A DNA stretch of 64,000 nucleotides from an uncultured Oscillospiraceae bacterium. GTDB lineage: Bacteria; Bacillota; Clostridia; Oscillospirales; Oscillospiraceae. Shown one piece after another: positions 49,015-56,950 of this stretch. The DNA lies in the NCBI GenBank assembly GCA_910588975.1, contig CAJUSE010000009.1, forward strand, positions 14,321-78,320. The letters are read 5' to 3'. Below the pieces are notes generated by a model. It was not told where the DNA came from. It was given only the letters and a program-made list of their open reading frames with translations, and searched no databases. Position 1 is the first letter of the stretch, and each line of letters opens with the position of its first letter. The position numbers and the translations under genes are program-made.

Positions 49015-49363
49015 TGGTGGAGGCGGGGGGAGTCGAACCCCCGTCCGAAAGCGTTTTCATGGGAACTTCTCCGGGCGCAGACAGTCTTTTACATTCCCTT
49101 GCTCAGGCGTGGGCTGACACACTCAAAAGCTCAGTAGCCAGGATTGTGCATGGTGCGCTCACTGGCGTTGCGCACGCACGTTCGCCACTCAACGACGCCC
49201 CATCCGGGCCCGTGGCCCTGCCCGGCGGGACGGTCACAGCTTAAGCTGCGACGAGCTCAACGTTATCGTTGGCGTTTAATTGTTTTTTGCCCATTTTAAG
49301 GATGTTAGGCGCATCCGCCCGCTATTCCCACTTCCACGCCCCCGTCGAAACCAGTACGCCCCC
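49015..49363 (-). ncRNA. ssrA: Transfer-messenger RNA
   Basis: A 349-base tmRNA that rescues stalled ribosomes with SmpB. The 5' end GGGGGCGTACTGGTTTCGAC pairs with the 3' end ...CGCCTCC-ACCA to form the acceptor stem, and the T arm GGGGGTTCGACTCCCCC precedes it. The tag frame runs 49273-49241 and encodes ANDNVELVAA followed by TAA. The encoded CCA is present. The 3' end abuts the restriction island and insertion sequence, and ssrA 3' ends are frequent integration sites. smpB lies 2 kb upstream. Confidence 0.97.
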
Positions 49364-49445
49364 TCGTCGGAGGAAATCTGCTCCATTCCGCTTCCGGCCT
49401 GAAAGGCGGCCGAAAGCTTCATATCTGCAAATTCCCTCCTCCTCT

Positions 49446-49476
49446 CGAGAAAAAATCTGAAAACCGATTTTTCTCG
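49446..49476 (-). terminator. Terminator of the smpB-ppiB operon
   Basis: Stem CGAGAAAAATC / GATTTTTTCTCG with an AT loop, T-rich, 50 bases past the ppiB stop. Bases 49478-49510 hold two direct copies of AAGGTCAAGGT, giving TTGACC boxes on the minus strand; they may serve the ssrA promoter, which I could not define. Confidence 0.55.
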
Positions 49477-49527
49477 TAAAGGTCAAGGTTAGGACCATAA
49501 GGTCAAGGTCCGTGGGTGGTATAAATG

Positions 49528-50049
49528 TTAAGACTTCTTGGGCTCGGGATACTCCACGCCGAAGGTCTCCACGGTGACGGATTTCATCCGCTGGGCCTGC
49601 TTGGGCTTGTCACCCCAGCCGGTGGGGGTGTTGACAATGGCATCGGCCACCTCCATGCCCTCGGTCACCTTGCCGAAGGAGGCGTACTGCCCGTCCAGAT
49701 GGGGGGCGGGGTCCACCATGATGAAGAACTGGCTGCCGGCGCTGTCGGGGTCCATGGTCCGGGCCATGGACAGCACACCCCGGTCGTGCTTCAAATCATT
49801 CTGGAAGCCGTTGCCGGTGAACTCGCCGGGGATCTCATAGCCCGGGCCGCCGGTGCCGGTACCCTGGGGGCAGCCGCCCTGGATCATGAAGCCGGGGATG
49901 ACCCGATGGAAGGTGAGGCCGTTGTAGAAGCCCTTCTGAATGAGGGAGATGAAGTTGGCCACCGTGTTGGGGGCAACCTCGGGGTAGAGCTCGGCGATCA
50001 TTTTGCCGCCGTTCTCCATTTCGATGGTGACGATGGGATTTTGTGCCAT
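49528..50049 (-). CDS. ppiB: Cyclophilin-type peptidyl-prolyl cis-trans isomerase
   Basis: A 173-residue cytoplasmic cyclophilin. The active-site blocks are FHRVIPGFMIQGGCPQGTGT and GVLSMARTMDPDSAGSQFFI, with the catalytic Arg in FHRV. It speeds proline isomerisation in protein folding. No signal peptide. AAAGGA eight bases upstream supports the Met at 50049; a Met three codons earlier lies inside the ribosome site. It is the last gene of the smpB operon. Confidence 0.95.
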   Translation of the reverse strand: MAQNPIVTIEMENGGKMIAELYPEVAPNTVANFISLIQKGFYNGLTFHRVIPGFMIQGGCPQGTGTGGPGYEIPGEFTGNGFQNDLKHDRGVLSMARTMDPDSAGSQFFIMVDPAPHLDGQYASFGKVTEGMEVADAIVNTPTGWGDKPKQAQRMKSVTVETFGVEYPEPKKS

Positions 50050-50069
50050 TTTGATCATCCTTTCTGTAT

Positions 50070-51350
50070 TTACCTTGCGTTGATCGTCGTGCGCAGCTGG
50101 GATGTAAATGCGGCTGCGTTTTTCATATTTTCTTTGTACCGGGCCAGAACGGCCCCCTCATGGTCCAGTATCTCCCAAGTGCCGGTGAGGGCCTTATAGC
50201 GCAGAGAACCGATCTGGGAGATGGGGAGCCAGACCGTCCGCCCCAGAGGACTGGTGTAGCGCAGGCTACTGCCCTCTATGGCCAGGGTCCAGTTCCGATA
50301 GCTGAAAAAGCACCACAAAAAGAAGACGGCAAGAAGCAGAAAGAGCAGAGCGATACCCCGGCTCCTACTGGGCAGGATCAGCCAGAAAAACGGAGTGCCA
50401 AAGCCAAAAAGCAGACCGGAGAAAAGGCTTAGGGAGAGCAGCCCGGCGGGCATCTTGACCACGGTGGCCTGTTTAGCCGGTGTTCCGGAGGGGGCGGAGG
50501 AGACAGGCTGACCGCTCGGGTCGGTGAAGGGAATGCCATGGTGCAGAAGATACTGCCCGAAGGTCTCGGCGCCCTTGCGGCTCCATGCAAATTTGGCAAG
50601 GACCTGTCTGTTTCGGTCATAGAGCACATTAAAGCCGGTTCCCGGCCCCAGAACCACCCCGGCCACATCCTGTACGGAAAAGGAGAGGGGGGCTTTGAAC
50701 CGCTGCCGGAGGGTGATGGTGCTTCCCTCCACGGTCAGCTTTCCATTGTCCACGTCAAAACGCTGGGGGAGCTGTTCCGTCGGGGGCAGGGGCCATTGGA
50801 GGGGGACGTTGAAGGTGGCCCCGCCGCCGTTGGTGCAGGCGACCCGCCGGGGGTCATGGTACCAGGCGGGGTCGGCGTACTTCAAAAGAAAACTCCAACT
50901 CGGCGAGGAGAAAAGCAGGCAGATCAGGGCCATAAGCCCCATAAGCCGGAGGGTGCCCCCGTCCCGCAGGATCTCCCAACTCAGGCCGAGGGCCCGAGCC
51001 AGAGTCTGCCCGTTTATTGGCAGCCCCGCCTCCGTCAGGGTAGAAAGGCTGAGGAGCATTATGGCGAGCATAAGAGCCAGGGCTTGAGCCAGCACCACGC
51101 AAATCCGTACTGTCCACCGGGCGAATTTGAAATCCCGTCGGCCCCGCAGCAGTCGGTAGCCCCAACAGGAGCAGAAGGGCACCATCACCGCAGCAAGGAT
51201 CGTCAGCTTAAAAAACTCTCCATTGGCGGTCAGAAACATCAAGCCATACCAGGCACCGGCCCCCGCCAGCGCCCCCAGAAAGGCTCCAAGGACACCCAAC
51301 AGGCGGCTGCCCCGGGCGGTCTCCAATTCCAAATCAGTCGTATTAACCAT
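50070..51350 (-). CDS. Unknown membrane protein between smpB and ppiB
   Basis: A 426-residue protein without a family I recognise. The N-terminal third has four hydrophobic segments (about 18-40, 48-66, 82-102 and 132-150). A soluble region of about 120 residues follows (from DPRRVACTNGGGATFNVPLQ), reading like a PH-like beta domain. Two more helices lie near 306-352, and a C-terminal PH/YcxB-like strand region ends it (WTLAIEGSSLRYTSPLGRTV, LPISQIGSLRYKALTGTWEI). The start is 13 bases after the smpB stop, with the smpB stop region providing GAGTGAGG, so it is coupled to smpB. Role unknown. Confidence 0.75.
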   Translation of the reverse strand: MVNTTDLELETARGSRLLGVLGAFLGALAGAGAWYGLMFLTANGEFFKLTILAAVMVPFCSCWGYRLLRGRRDFKFARWTVRICVVLAQALALMLAIMLLSLSTLTEAGLPINGQTLARALGLSWEILRDGGTLRLMGLMALICLLFSSPSWSFLLKYADPAWYHDPRRVACTNGGGATFNVPLQWPLPPTEQLPQRFDVDNGKLTVEGSTITLRQRFKAPLSFSVQDVAGVVLGPGTGFNVLYDRNRQVLAKFAWSRKGAETFGQYLLHHGIPFTDPSGQPVSSAPSGTPAKQATVVKMPAGLLSLSLFSGLLFGFGTPFFWLILPSRSRGIALLFLLLAVFFLWCFFSYRNWTLAIEGSSLRYTSPLGRTVWLPISQIGSLRYKALTGTWEILDHEGAVLARYKENMKNAAAFTSQLRTTINAR

Positions 51351-51363
51351 GGCAGGGCCTCAC

Positions 51364-51831
51364 TCAATACCGCTCCCGGGTCTTCATGGCCCGGTCCATA
51401 TCCCGCTTGGCGTCCCGCTCAGCAGCGGAGGCCCGCTTGTCGTAGAGCTTTTTGCCCTTGCAGACCCCCAGCTCCACCTTCACCTTGGAGTCCTTGAAGT
51501 AGAGGGAGAGGGGGACCAGGGTGAGCCCGTCCCGCTGGGCGGCCATCTGGAGCTTCAAAATCTCCCGCCGGTGCATGAGCAGCTTTCGGGTGCGCAGAGG
51601 GTCCTTGTTGAAGATGTTGCCCTTCTCGTAGGGGGAGATATGTACTCCGTAGAGCCACAGCTCGCCATCCTTCACCTGGCACCAGCTGTCCTTCAGGTTG
51701 ACGCCCCCCTGGCGGATGGACTTGACCTCGGTGCCGGCCAGGACGACGCCCGCCTCGTAGCGCTCCTCTACAAAATAGTCGTGGAAAGCCTTAGAGTTCT
51801 TGGCGATCTGTTTGGTCCCCTTTTTGTCCAT
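51364..51831 (-). CDS. smpB: SsrA-binding protein
   Basis: A 155-residue RNA-binding protein that delivers tmRNA to stalled ribosomes. Signature blocks: NSKAFHDYFVEERYEAGVVL, GTEVKSIRQGGVNLKDSWCQ and LYFKDSKVKVELGVCKGKKL, with the basic C-terminal tail KRASAAERDAKRDMDRAMKT that enters the decoding centre. The Met at 51831 has AAGAAGG at good spacing; a GTG three codons upstream is less likely. ssrA is 2 kb downstream on the same strand, with ppiB between. Confidence 0.97.
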   Translation of the reverse strand: MDKKGTKQIAKNSKAFHDYFVEERYEAGVVLAGTEVKSIRQGGVNLKDSWCQVKDGELWLYGVHISPYEKGNIFNKDPLRTRKLLMHRREILKLQMAAQRDGLTLVPLSLYFKDSKVKVELGVCKGKKLYDKRASAAERDAKRDMDRAMKTRERY

Positions 51832-51890
51832 GCCGGTCACCTTCTTTCCGTGGGGGATAGGACTGGGTCGGGATTTGTCCAGACCACACT

Positions 51891-51918
51891 ATTATACCAT
51901 AATTTTCATATTTGTAAA
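51891..51918 (-). promoter_or_regulatory. Promoter of the smpB operon
   Basis: TTTACA, 16 bases, TATAAT with an extended -10 (TGG) on the minus strand. It overlaps the end of the MecA-like gene. Confidence 0.65.
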
Positions 51919-52409
51919 CGCAAAAAATGGCGGCACAGCTCCCTCAGGGCGTGGTGGGGGAAAATGACCTGTCCATCCTCCTCCAGCCTGCCGGGCAGCA
52001 GGGGGTCGAAGGGTACCCCGGCGCCGAACTCGGCGCAGACTGCTTCGGCTCCTTCCTCCCCCTGGGGGAGAGAGAGGTAATACTTGTCCTGCCACCACCA
52101 CAGGGCGGCGTCAAGGTCTATGTATCGCAGGGCGATGGCTGCCTGAATGACGGGTTCGATATCGTCAAAGACGAACCATGGCCCCCCTTCGGGGCGGACG
52201 TGGGCAAAGACCAGCACGCCGCAGCACTCGGGGTAGGCCTCGATCTCCATTGGGCCGGCCAGGTCGATGCCCGCCTGCCGGCAGGCCCGGCGGGTGAGGA
52301 GCAGGGCCTGCTTCAAGGTGAGGGAGGCGGGGGTGAAGCCGTATTCAGACAGGTCGTCAGGGGTCAGATATACCGCCACGCCGGCGGTGCCAATGGGGTG
52401 GATGGTCAT
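51906..52409 (-). CDS. MecA-like adaptor protein
   Basis: A 167-residue protein resembling the competence/ClpC adaptor MecA. The N-terminal pattern VAVYLTPDDLSEYGFTPASL matches the start of MecA, and residues 65-150 have the mixed alpha/beta C-terminal domain layout (LVFAHVRPEGGPWFVFDDIE followed by a helix and short strands). MecA brings substrates to the ClpCP protease. The linker between halves is shorter than in Bacillus MecA. AAGGAG upstream supports the start at 52409; the longer frame is rejected. Confidence in the family is moderate. Confidence 0.6.
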   Translation of the reverse strand: MTIHPIGTAGVAVYLTPDDLSEYGFTPASLTLKQALLLTRRACRQAGIDLAGPMEIEAYPECCGVLVFAHVRPEGGPWFVFDDIEPVIQAAIALRYIDLDAALWWWQDKYYLSLPQGEEGAEAVCAEFGAGVPFDPLLPGRLEEDGQVIFPHHALRELCRHFLRLQI

Positions 52410-52491
52410 GGGGGATCTCCTTTTCACAGAATTACCCCCATTATATGACGGCCCCGGGCGAAAGTATAGCTGTAATTCCTGGCAGACCGGC

Positions 52492-52523
52492 AAAAAGGGC
52501 GGGCCGCACAGCGGCCCGCCCTT
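52492..52523 (-). terminator. Terminator of the phosphoglucomutase gene
   Basis: Stem AAGGGCGGGCCGC / GCGGCCCGCCCTT, loop of three, followed by TTTTT on the minus strand. Confidence 0.88.
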
Positions 52524-52536
52524 GACTGTACGAAGG

Positions 52537-54264
52537 TTAGCCCCGCAGGCTCTCGGCCCAGGCGGTGTACTTGCTCACCCGGGCATCGGCCTCGGAGCGG
52601 GTCTCCCCGCTGGTGAGGATGTAGACCTTCACCTTGGGCTCGGTGCCCGAAGGACGGACGATGAGGCTGGTGCCGTCGGCCATCTCGTAGCGCAGCACGT
52701 TGGAGCCGGAAAGCTCCATCCCGCCCCTGGCCCCGGTGGCCACCGTGACCACACTGCCGTCCTTGTAATCCTTCTGCTCCCGGACAGCTACCCCGGCGAT
52801 CTCCACAGGGGGCTTTTCCCGCAGGTCGGCCATGAGCTTAGCCATCTTCTGCAGCCCATCCAGGCCGGGCATGACCAGGTTCAGGGTCTTTTCGGCGTAC
52901 TGGCCGTACTTGGCATAGAGCTCCTGAAGGGCATCGTAGAGTGTCATACCCCGGTCATAGTACCAGGCGGCCATCTCGGCGGCCACGGTGCAGGCGGTGA
53001 CGGCGTCCTTGTCCCGAACGTAGTCGCCCATCATATAGCCGTAGCTCTCCTCGTAGGAGAAGATGACCTTGCCCTCGCCGCTTTGCTCCAGGGCATTCTT
53101 CTTCTCGGCCATGAACTTAAAGCCGGTGAAGGTGTCATACATGGTGACCCCGTTGACCTCACAGACCTTCCGGGCCATCTCGGTGGTGACGATGGTCTTG
53201 AGAGCAACGGCGTTTTCGGGCAGGGTGCCCATCCGCTTCTTTGCTCCGATGACATAGTCCAGCAGCAGCACACCGGTCTGGTTGCCCGTGAGGACGATGA
53301 ACTTGCCGTCACTGCCCCGGACCATAAGGCCCACCCGGTCGGCGTCGGGGTCGGAGCCCATGATGAAGTCGGCCCCCTCTTTGTCGGCCAGCTTGACGGC
53401 CAGCTCAAAGCCCTCGGGATTTTCCGGGTTGGGGGAGACTACGGTGGGGAAGTCCCCGTTGATCTCCATTTGCTCGGGAACGCAGATGACGTGCTTCATG
53501 CCCAGCCGCTTCAACGCTTCGGGGATGAGCTTGTGGCCCGTGCCGTGGAAGGGGGTGTAGATGATCTTGAAGTCGTCGGCCACCTTGGCCACCACCGCCT
53601 TGTCGGTGGCCTGCTCCATCACATTGGCCAGGAACTTCTCGTCGGTCTCCTCTCCCATGATGGTCACCAGGCCCTCTTTCACGGCCTGGGCGTAGTCCAT
53701 GCGGCGGATGCCCTCAAAGATGTCGATCTCTGCCATCTTCTTGGCCACGGCATCGGCGTGCTGGGGAGGGAGCTGGGCCCCGTCGGCCCAGTAGACCTTA
53801 TAGCCGTTGTACTCCTTGGGGTTATGGCTGGCGGTGACGTTGACCCCGGCGATACAGCCGTACTCCCGGACGGCAAAGCTGAGCTCGGGGGTGGGGCGCA
53901 GGGCCTCAAAAATGCGGGTGGGGATGCCGTTGCCCGCCATGACGGCGCAGACCTCCTGGGCAAACTCCCGGCCGTGGTTGCGGCAGTCGTGGCAGACGGC
54001 CACACCCTTTTTGGCGGCTTCGGACCCCTCGTCCAGAATGACCTGGGCAAAGGCCTGGGTGGCATGGCGGATGACGTGGATGTTCATCTGGCGCAGCCCC
54101 ACGCACATGGTCCCCCGCAGGCCGGCGGTGCCGAACTCCAGGGGGGCAAAAAAGCGGGACTCGATCTCTTTCTCATCACCGGAAATGGCCTCCAGCTCGG
54201 CCCTCTCGGCAGGGGAGAGGGCAGGGGAGCGGAGCCATTTTTCATATGTATCACGATAGGACAT
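52537..54264 (-). CDS. pgm: Phosphoglucomutase/phosphomannomutase
   Basis: A 575-residue alpha-D-phosphohexomutase interconverting glucose 1- and 6-phosphate. All four active-site loops are seen: phosphoserine VNVTASHNPKEYNGYKVYW, metal GSDPDADRVGL, sugar-binding SYEESYGYMM and phosphate-binding RPSGTEPKVKVYI. It links GlgP and GlgC to glycolysis. The Met at 54264 has GGAGGT seven bases upstream; the frame is open 87 codons further but that part lies across the promoter. Length fits the long bacterial subgroup. Confidence 0.95.
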   Translation of the reverse strand: MSYRDTYEKWLRSPALSPAERAELEAISGDEKEIESRFFAPLEFGTAGLRGTMCVGLRQMNIHVIRHATQAFAQVILDEGSEAAKKGVAVCHDCRNHGREFAQEVCAVMAGNGIPTRIFEALRPTPELSFAVREYGCIAGVNVTASHNPKEYNGYKVYWADGAQLPPQHADAVAKKMAEIDIFEGIRRMDYAQAVKEGLVTIMGEETDEKFLANVMEQATDKAVVAKVADDFKIIYTPFHGTGHKLIPEALKRLGMKHVICVPEQMEINGDFPTVVSPNPENPEGFELAVKLADKEGADFIMGSDPDADRVGLMVRGSDGKFIVLTGNQTGVLLLDYVIGAKKRMGTLPENAVALKTIVTTEMARKVCEVNGVTMYDTFTGFKFMAEKKNALEQSGEGKVIFSYEESYGYMMGDYVRDKDAVTACTVAAEMAAWYYDRGMTLYDALQELYAKYGQYAEKTLNLVMPGLDGLQKMAKLMADLREKPPVEIAGVAVREQKDYKDGSVVTVATGARGGMELSGSNVLRYEMADGTSLIVRPSGTEPKVKVYILTSGETRSEADARVSKYTAWAESLRG

Positions 54265-54298
54265 GGGAACGACCTCCATTCCATAGTTTGGTATGTCA

Positions 54299-54327
54299 AT
54301 TTTAGCATAGGAAGGTGTCGAATTCAA
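54299..54327 (-). promoter_or_regulatory. Promoter of the phosphoglucomutase gene
   Basis: TTGAAT, 17 bases, TAAAAT with an extended -10 (TGC) on the minus strand, about 40 bases upstream of the start. Confidence 0.65.
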
Positions 54328-54460
54328 TAGAGGAATTGGGAGTTTTTCATAAAAACGGACCAATGGGCCTATGGATAGAACCCATATGGCAATGTTTTGG
54401 CCGAATAGATGGCCCAGTAAGACAAAGCGGAAAGGAAAAAGGTGCCCGCTCCCCTTTGCC

Positions 54461-54489
54461 TTGCGGCAGGCATGTGGATGTGATATGAT
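54461..54489 (+). promoter_or_regulatory. Promoter of the CPBP protease gene
   Basis: TTGCGG, 17 bases, TATGAT with an extended -10 (TGA), 37 bases upstream of the start. Confidence 0.6.
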
Positions 54490-54525
54490 GTAGGTGAAAA
54501 ATTTGCCTTTGGGTGGGGGAGCCAA

Positions 54526-55365
54526 ATGAACAAATATATCAAAGAAAAACCCGTTGTGGTATGCTGCTTTTTGTTTGCCATTTGCTTATGGGCCAGGGCT
54601 GTTGAATACTTTGTGATCCGAACTGATGAAGGGGTGATAGGTGAAAACCTACTCCATAAGCTTTTTGGGCTTATTCTGCTTTTTGCCGTGCTGAGGGTCA
54701 CAAATATGAAGTGGAGTGAAATCGGGTTTGGCAGGCAGGGGATGCCCAAAAGTATCCTGCAAGGATTGTTACTAAGCATTGTCTGCTTTTCAGTTTCTTA
54801 CGGCATGGAGATCCTTCTTTTGACCGTGCAGGGAAAGGCGGTGCATATGGAACTCTACATAAGCGGATTTGCGCTGACAGGCGTAGCGGTCAAGAATACG
54901 GGAGCTCTTTTTTTCCTGCTCTGTGTTGTGGTTAATTTTATCAATATCTGGATGGAGGAGGGGCTGTTTCGGGGGTTTTTTATCAAAGTGGCTGCGGAAA
55001 AATACTCCTTTATGAAAGCAAATTTGGGAGCCGCTTTGCTTTTTGGAATCTGGCATTTTGTTATGCCCATCAGAAGCTTTTTCAGCGGCGAGCTGGGGTT
55101 TGGCCAAATGCTCCTGATGAGCGCAGGTTATATCATTCTTTCAGGCTTGATGAGCATCAAGTGGGGGCTGCTTTATCGTATGACGGGAACGCTTTGGCTT
55201 GGAGCGGCCGACCACTTTTTTAATAACACGGTTGCGACCAATATGCTTCACGTTGTGACAAGTGATGGGGCTGATGAAATGCAGCTTGTGCGGATCATGC
55301 TCGCACAAATGCTTTCATTCATCGCTGTTGCTGTGGCTTATCGCAGAAACAAAAGAGATCTGTAA
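54526..55365 (+). CDS. CPBP-family (CAAX/Abi-type) intramembrane metalloprotease
   Basis: A 279-residue membrane protein with seven or eight hydrophobic segments. The CPBP motifs are present: the Glu pair with Arg in WMEEGLFRGFF, then LLFGIWHFVMP with the His, and a later GLLYRMTGTLWLGAADHFFNN where the His/Asn lie. Bacterial members process peptides or give bacteriocin immunity, and the substrate here is unknown. The gene is AT-rich, alone on the plus strand between minus-strand housekeeping genes, and followed by an 18-bp perfect hairpin. These points suggest horizontal gain. Confidence 0.88.
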   Translation: MNKYIKEKPVVVCCFLFAICLWARAVEYFVIRTDEGVIGENLLHKLFGLILLFAVLRVTNMKWSEIGFGRQGMPKSILQGLLLSIVCFSVSYGMEILLLTVQGKAVHMELYISGFALTGVAVKNTGALFFLLCVVVNFINIWMEEGLFRGFFIKVAAEKYSFMKANLGAALLFGIWHFVMPIRSFFSGELGFGQMLLMSAGYIILSGLMSIKWGLLYRMTGTLWLGAADHFFNNTVATNMLHVVTSDGADEMQLVRIMLAQMLSFIAVAVAYRRNKRDL

Positions 55366-55387
55366 CTTACTGTTTGTGAATACATGT

Positions 55388-55426
55388 CGAAGGGGTGGGT
55401 AGTTTGGTAAACTACCCACCCCTTCG
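55388..55426. repeat. 18-bp perfect inverted repeat after the CPBP gene
   Basis: Arms 55388-55405 and 55409-55426 are exactly complementary (CGAAGGGGTGGGTAGTTT) with a three-base loop. No T run follows on the plus strand. It is probably the 3' end of the CPBP message. The stretch 55427-55525 shows nothing else. Confidence 0.8.
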
Positions 55427-55525
55427 GCTATAAGCATTGTGCTGCATCATTGCGGTATCTATGTTCCGTCACATTTTCCATTTGGGGGAGCGGTCAAAAG
55501 CGGGTTTGGTATGGCCCCTGCCGCC

Positions 55526-56008
55526 TTATTTGTGGTAGGGGCTGCCGGCATTGATCTGAAAGCCCCGGTAGATCTGCTCCAGCAGCATGACCCGGAACAG
55601 GTGATGGGGGAAGGTCATGGGGGACATGGAAAGGCGTACCCAGGCCTCGATTTTCAGCTTCTCGTCCAACCCGTAGGAGGAGCCGATGAGGAACACCAGA
55701 TGCTTGGCAGGGTTGTTCTCCCAGGTGCGCAGCAGCCCGGCCAGCTCCTCGCTGGAGCGGAGCTTTCCCTCCACGCACAGGGCCACCACGCTGGCGTTGG
55801 GGGGCAGCTTGGAGCGAATGGCGGCGGCCTCCTTTTTTAGGGCGGCGTCGATGAGGGTTTGGGAGGGGTTCTGGGGCAGCTTTTCTTCGCTGAGCTCGGT
55901 GATGGTCAGCCGGCAGAAGGCTCCCAGCCGCTTTTGGTACTCGGCCACGGCTTCGGCATAGAACTTCTCCTTCAGCTTGCCCACGCAGATGATCTGTAGG
56001 TTCATCAT
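55526..56008 (-). CDS. rlmH: 23S rRNA (pseudouridine-1915-N3)-methyltransferase
   Basis: A 160-residue SPOUT methylase. The N terminus LQIICVGKLKEKFYAEAVAE and the C-terminal knot FLIGSSYGLDEK, then SMSPMTFPHHLFRVMLLEQI and the final YRGFQINAGSPYHK, are diagnostic. It methylates helix 69 of 23S rRNA. Two adjacent Met codons are possible starts; GAGGTG lies six bases before the first. It follows the WalJ-like gene by four bases, an order also seen near the wal operon of Bacillus. Confidence 0.97.
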   Translation of the reverse strand: MMNLQIICVGKLKEKFYAEAVAEYQKRLGAFCRLTITELSEEKLPQNPSQTLIDAALKKEAAAIRSKLPPNASVVALCVEGKLRSSEELAGLLRTWENNPAKHLVFLIGSSYGLDEKLKIEAWVRLSMSPMTFPHHLFRVMLLEQIYRGFQINAGSPYHK

Positions 56009-56011
56009 GGC

Positions 56012-56806
56012 TCACACCTCGTATCTGTGGGAGAGTTGGTTTCTGGGGGCCACCGACAGATCCACGTCGATGCCAACGGTGATGCCGGCGCTCTCCAGGG
56101 CAGTTTGGGCCACCGCCATCGCCCGGGCGGGGGTATTGTTTTCGGCGGAGAGATGGGCCAGGACGAGGGTGCGGGCACCGTGCTCGGCACACTGCCGGGC
56201 CAGGTCGGCGCCGGCCTCGTTGCTGAGATGGCCCCGGTCCCCCAAAATTCTGGCCCGGAGGGGGTAGGGATAGGACCCGGAGAGGAGCCAGTCCACATCG
56301 TGGTTGCTCTCGCAGACCACCAGCTGGGCCCCTAACACCCCGTCCAACACCTCGTCGGAGACATAGCCCAGGTCGGTGACCACTGCCGCCCGGCAACCTC
56401 CATGCTCCAGGGAGAAGCCCATGCTCTGGGCAGCGTCGTGAGAGGTGGCAAAGGGGGAGACCCCGAAGGGGCCCACCTCATAGTCCTCGCCCGGCTCCAT
56501 CTCGTAGATGAGCTCGTCGATAAAGGCCATTCGGCGGCAAAGCTGGCCGGCGGTGCCCGGGCTTGTGTAGAGGGGCAGAGGGTGGCGCTTCAGCAGGGTG
56601 GCCAGACCGGCGATGTGGTCGGAGTGCTCGTGGGTGATAAGGATGCCGCTGAGGTCGGCGGGGGAGAGGCCCAGCGTATGTAGCCCCTCGGTGATCCGCT
56701 TGCAGGAGATGCCGGCGTCAACAAGCAGGTGGGCTCCACCGGCGCTGAAGAGCAGGGCGTTCCCCGAGGAGCCGCTGGCCAGAGTATGAAGTTCCAGGGA
56801 GATCAC
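56012..56806 (-). CDS. walJ: WalJ/YycJ-like metallo-beta-lactamase-fold hydrolase
   Basis: A protein of about 262-265 residues. The metal site is ILITHEHSDHIAGLATLLKR (HxHxDH), with VLAHLSAENN and the N-terminal LHTLASGSSGNALLFSAGG typical of the YycJ/VicX group, linked to cell-wall control and DNA repair in Firmicutes. The start is unusual: GGAGGTG sits where the GTG at 56806 would be, and the well-spaced start codon would be a CTG at 56797. No ATG or TTG fits. In Bacillus walJ is in the wal operon; here it is 50 kb from walRK and next to rlmH. Confidence 0.85.
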   Translation of the reverse strand: MISLELHTLASGSSGNALLFSAGGAHLLVDAGISCKRITEGLHTLGLSPADLSGILITHEHSDHIAGLATLLKRHPLPLYTSPGTAGQLCRRMAFIDELIYEMEPGEDYEVGPFGVSPFATSHDAAQSMGFSLEHGGCRAAVVTDLGYVSDEVLDGVLGAQLVVCESNHDVDWLLSGSYPYPLRARILGDRGHLSNEAGADLARQCAEHGARTLVLAHLSAENNTPARAMAVAQTALESAGITVGIDVDLSVAPRNQLSHRYEV

Positions 56807-56903
56807 CTCCGAACATGATGGGGGCAGGGCGGTGTCCCTGCCCGTCAAACGTGAAGATGTATGATAGGGCCTTCGAGGGAGGCAGGCGGGCCGTGGGCCC
56901 ATG

Positions 56904-56932
56904 CAAAAAGCGGCGGCCCAATGCCGCCGCTT
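56904..56932 (-). terminator. Terminator of murA
   Basis: Stem AAGCGGCGGC / GCCGCCGCTT followed by TTTTTGC on the minus strand, 19 bases after the stop codon. Confidence 0.85.
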
Positions 56933-56950
56933 CTGTCTGGGTTGATTTTA

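Noticed and set aside
54265..54525. 87-codon N-terminal extension of phosphoglucomutase
   Set aside because: It crosses a good promoter and has no homologous look; GGAGGT before the Met at 54264 marks the start.
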